Source: Candidatus Woesearchaeota archaeon
GTDB taxonomy: Archaea > Nanobdellota > Nanobdellia > Woesearchaeales > JAADFO01
Length of the DNA stretch: 33,752 bases
Direction: 5' to 3'
NCBI GenBank assembly: GCA_016926055.1
Contig: JAFGPE010000046.1
Span: 1-33,752 of the forward strand
Positions 31,367 through 33,752 of the stretch are shown here, one piece after another. A model generated the notes under the pieces. It was given only the letters and a program-made list of their open reading frames with translations. It was not told the origin of the DNA and did no database searches. Numbering within the stretch: the first letter of the stretch is position 1; each line of letters opens with the position of its first letter. The position numbers were made by a program, and so were the translations under genes.

Positions 31367-32215
31367 ATGAAAATCGGGCTATTATATACGATAATGAGAA
31401 AGGAGGAATGCCTCATAGAGGAAGCGCTGAAAAAGCTTGGCGCTGAAGTTGAGAAGATTGACGATAAATCAGTTCTTTGCAATCCAAATCCTTTTGAAGT
31501 AAAAAAGCCAGACTTCGACCTGGTTCTGTCCAGAAATGTGTCGCAGCAGCGTGCATTTTACTCGACAAAATTTTATGAGAGTATCGGCCTAAGAACTATT
31601 AATTCAAGTGAGACATTATTTATTTGCGGAGACAAGTTTCTCACAAATCATGCCATTGCCGCAAAAAAGATAAAGGTGCCGAAGGCGATGCTTACTTTGC
31701 ACGAGGACATGGCGATGAATGTAATAGAGAAATTCGGCTATCCTTGCGTGATAAAGCCTGTTGTGGGCTCATGGGGAAGGCTAATCGCAAAGATTGACAC
31801 CAGAGATGCTGCAGAATCGATAATAGAGCACAAGGCAACACTTGGAAGCTATCATCATTCGATATTCTACATCCAGGAGTATATTGATAAGCCGGGAAGG
31901 GACATAAGGGCAATGGTCATAGGGGAAGAGGTTGTTGGCGCCATTTACAGGAACTCGAAGAGCTTCAGGACAAACACGAGCCTAGGAGCAAAAGCAACTG
32001 CCTGCCCGCTGACAGAAGAGTTGAAAGAACTTTCAACCAAAGCTGCAAATGCTGTTAAAGGCGATATTGTCTCAGTCGACCTGTTCGAGACAAAAGAAGG
32101 GTTAGTGGTAAATGAGGTCAATGGCGTTACTGAATTCAGGAACAGCATGGATGTTTATCAGGTCAATGTCGCTGAAAAGATGGCACAATATATTGTGGGA
32201 GTGCTGAAAAAATGA
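31367..32215 (+). CDS. lysX: LysW ligase (LysX/ArgX), RimK-like ATP-grasp
   Basis: This enzyme joins glutamate and/or aminoadipate to the C-terminal Glu of LysW using ATP. The 282 residues show the ATP-grasp fold of the RimK/LysX group: V-I-K-P-V-V-G-S-W-G-R (128-138), Y-I-Q-E-Y-I (168-173), R-D-I-R-A-M-V-I-G (178-186), and the metal/substrate segment N-E-V-N-G-V-T-E-F-R-N-S (249-260). Whether it is ArgX (glutamate), LysX (aminoadipate) or bifunctional cannot be settled from the motifs I can see. The presence of a full DAP lysine operon in the same window favours an arginine role. A 66-bp gap from lysW contains its own AT-rich, TATA-like stretch. It overlaps the next gene by 4 bp. Confidence 0.93.
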   Translation: MKIGLLYTIMRKEECLIEEALKKLGAEVEKIDDKSVLCNPNPFEVKKPDFDLVLSRNVSQQRAFYSTKFYESIGLRTINSSETLFICGDKFLTNHAIAAKKIKVPKAMLTLHEDMAMNVIEKFGYPCVIKPVVGSWGRLIAKIDTRDAAESIIEHKATLGSYHHSIFYIQEYIDKPGRDIRAMVIGEEVVGAIYRNSKSFRTNTSLGAKATACPLTEELKELSTKAANAVKGDIVSVDLFETKEGLVVNEVNGVTEFRNSMDVYQVNVAEKMAQYIVGVLKK

Positions 32216-33258
32216 CACTGAAGGTATCGATAATAGGGGCATCAGGGTATGTTGGAGGGGAGCTGATAAGGCTCCTGTTGCAACATCCTGAAGTTGAAAT
32301 TGTTCAGGCTACATCTCAGAGATATGCCGGAAAGTTTGTGCATAAATTGAATCCGAATCTGAGAAAAAGAACGCTGATGAAATTCTCTGATAATTCCAAG
32401 CTCGAAAGCGTTGATGTTATGTTCCTTGCCCTGCCTCACGGCATCGGGATGAACAAGATTGATGAGTTCATGAAGGCTGGCTCGAAGATAGTTGACCTGA
32501 GCTCCGACTTCAGAATAAAAAACAAGGATGAATATCCAATATGGTATGGCCATGAGCATCCAAGGCCCGAGCTATTAAATAAATTTGTATATGGCATTCC
32601 GGAGATTCACAGGGAGGAGTTGAAAAAAGCGCAGTATGTCTCGAAGGCAGGTTGCCTTGCGGCAGCATCGATTCTTGGTCTATATCCCTTGTTCAAGAAC
32701 AAGCTGGTGGAAACTGAAAACATTGTCGTTGAAGTAAAAACAGGGAGTTCTGGCGGCGGAAATAAGCCATCTCTTTCAACACATCATCCTGAAAGAAGCA
32801 ATGTCATAAGGTCATTTAGGCCGACGATGCACAGGCATACTGCTGAAATTGAGCAGGAACTAACCTTTGGCGAGAAGCCGAAGATAGATTTCTCTGCTAC
32901 CTCGGTTGACATTGTAAGGGGGATTCTCTCAACTGCACATGTCCGTCTAATAAACCCTGAGACGGCAGAAAAGGATATCTGGAAGGCATACCGCCAGGAA
33001 TATGAGAAGGAACCATTTGTAAGAATGGTCAAGGAATCTGATTCAATATACCCTTACCCTGAGCCAAAGATTCTCATGGGTACAAATTACTGCGATGTTG
33101 GCTTTGAGAAGGATTCGCGCGGAAAAAGGCTTGTCGTCATTAGCGCGCTTGACAATCTGGTAAAGGGGTCTGCTGGCCAAGCTGTACAGGCTTTCAATAT
33201 AATGTGCGGCTTCAAGGAAGAGACAGCTCTTGAATTCCCGGGCCTCCATCCGGTATAG
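32212..33258 (+). CDS. argC: LysW-linked phosphate reductase (LysY/ArgC)
   Basis: The enzyme reduces the LysW-linked acyl phosphate made by LysZ to the semialdehyde with NADPH. The 348-residue protein has the Rossmann motif I-I-G-A-S-G-Y-V-G-G (7-16), D-L-S-S-D-F-R (95-101), the catalytic Cys148 in S-K-A-G-C-L-A-A-A-S (usual N-P-G-C in ArgC), G-S-S-G-G-G near residue 180 and the His of H-R-H-T-A-E. Loss of the N-P before G-C is typical of the LysW-type branch as far as I know. It starts inside the lysX stop codon (ATGA) and is followed by lysZ after 9 bp. Confidence 0.93.
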   Translation: MTLKVSIIGASGYVGGELIRLLLQHPEVEIVQATSQRYAGKFVHKLNPNLRKRTLMKFSDNSKLESVDVMFLALPHGIGMNKIDEFMKAGSKIVDLSSDFRIKNKDEYPIWYGHEHPRPELLNKFVYGIPEIHREELKKAQYVSKAGCLAAASILGLYPLFKNKLVETENIVVEVKTGSSGGGNKPSLSTHHPERSNVIRSFRPTMHRHTAEIEQELTFGEKPKIDFSATSVDIVRGILSTAHVRLINPETAEKDIWKAYRQEYEKEPFVRMVKESDSIYPYPEPKILMGTNYCDVGFEKDSRGKRLVVISALDNLVKGSAGQAVQAFNIMCGFKEETALEFPGLHPV

Positions 33259-33267
33259 GTAAACAAG

Positions 33268-33752
33268 ATGATTGTCATAAAGATTGGCGGCGGAAAGGAA
33301 ATCAACTATGATTTTGTACTGAAGGATTTTCTCAATCACCAGGATGCAATACTTGTCCACGGCGGAAATTATGAGATGAAGGTTGTCTCTGAAAAGCTGA
33401 ATGTGCCTGTCAAGATGATAACATCTGCATCAGGCATATCGAGCAGAAGGACTGACAGGGAAACAATGAATATATTCCAGATGGTTTATTGCGGAAAGAT
33501 GAACAAGATGATTGTGGAAAAGCTCCAGCAAAATGGTGTGAACGCAATAGGTCTTTCAGGAATGGACGGAAGGATTGTGGAAGGAAAGAGAAAGGATGCG
33601 ATAATAATTGTTGAAGAGGGAAAGAGAAAAGTGCTGAGGGATGATTTGTCAGGAAAGCCTGAAAAGGTTAATACTGATTTGCTGAAGATGCTCCTGAAGA
33701 ACAAATATGTTCCTGTTCTTTGTCCTCCTGCAATAAGCCACGACAATATGCC
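33268..33752 (+). CDS. argB: LysW-substrate kinase (LysZ/ArgB), partial
   Basis: The gene runs off the window; 161 codons are seen. It encodes an amino-acid kinase of the acetylglutamate kinase family that phosphorylates the LysW-linked substrate. The N-terminal M-I-V-I-K-I-G-G-G-K (1-10), L-V-H-G-G-N-Y-E-M (about 30-38), R-R-T-D-R-E-T-M (57-64) and G-L-S-G-M-D-G near residue 95 all fit LysZ. The aminotransferase (LysJ/ArgD) and the hydrolase (LysK/ArgE) that complete the route are expected just beyond the right edge. Confidence 0.92.
   Translation, partial: MIVIKIGGGKEINYDFVLKDFLNHQDAILVHGGNYEMKVVSEKLNVPVKMITSASGISSRRTDRETMNIFQMVYCGKMNKMIVEKLQQNGVNAIGLSGMDGRIVEGKRKDAIIIVEEGKRKVLRDDLSGKPEKVNTDLLKMLLKNKYVPVLCPPAISHDNM

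Overview
The window reads as a 34-kb piece of an archaeal chromosome (roughly 40% G+C). The archaeal marks are RNase J, RadB, uS2 of archaeal type, a TrmB and an Lrp/LysM-type regulator, a PyrB/PyrI pair, the LysW amino-group carrier system, tRNA genes with bulge-helix-bulge (BHB) introns and no encoded CCA, and many genes whose start codon lies 26-28 nt after a TATA box, which points to leaderless transcripts. The compact layout and the RNase J and small-protein style suggest a DPANN-like lineage, but I cannot name the phylum. If it is DPANN, it is unusually rich in biosynthesis.

Layout. 1-380: structured intergenic DNA and a decayed PIN-domain gene. 381-6019 (minus): carA-carB and RNase J. 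6147-7498: three small unrecognised genes (a Pro-rich protein and two coiled-coil proteins). 7560-9025: two tRNA-Leu genes flanking a LAGLIDADG homing endonuclease that has a structured RNA leader. 9082-13311: pyrB-pyrI, then pyrD-pyrK-pyrC. 13482-15321: a radical SAM gene divergent from a TrmB regulator, with a palindromic operator between them. 15347-17302: pyrE, a LOG-like protein and ribulose-phosphate epimerase. 17299-20234 (minus): two GT-C-like membrane proteins. 20318-21004: radB. 21149-28073: lysC, an Lrp regulator, dapB, dapA, asd, lysA and dapL, a nearly complete DAP route to lysine. 28092-29324 (minus): an unrecognised 410-residue protein. 29395-29997 (minus): rpsB with a structured leader. 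30173-30999: a methyltransferase that appears frameshifted. 31136-end: lysW, lysX/argX, lysY/argC and lysZ/argB (cut by the window edge).

How it fits together. CarAB, PyrB/I, PyrC, PyrD/K and PyrE give every step to OMP; only PyrF is not here. LysC, Asd, DapA, DapB, DapL and LysA give the aminotransferase variant of the DAP pathway; DapF is not here. Because lysine is covered by DAP, the LysW cluster most likely makes ornithine/arginine on the carrier protein, although a lysine role cannot be excluded.

The most striking content is in the tRNA block. tRNA-Leu(CAA) can only be folded if two introns are removed, a 31-nt intron inside the anticodon stem and a 49-nt one at 37/38, and the first must go before the second has its full splicing motif. 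tRNA-Leu(CAG) carries a 19-nt intron in its D-loop. Both genes are preceded, at the predicted transcription start, by a partial copy of their own 5' end. Apart from the first 380 bases, no stretch above 300 bases lacks a gene or RNA call.
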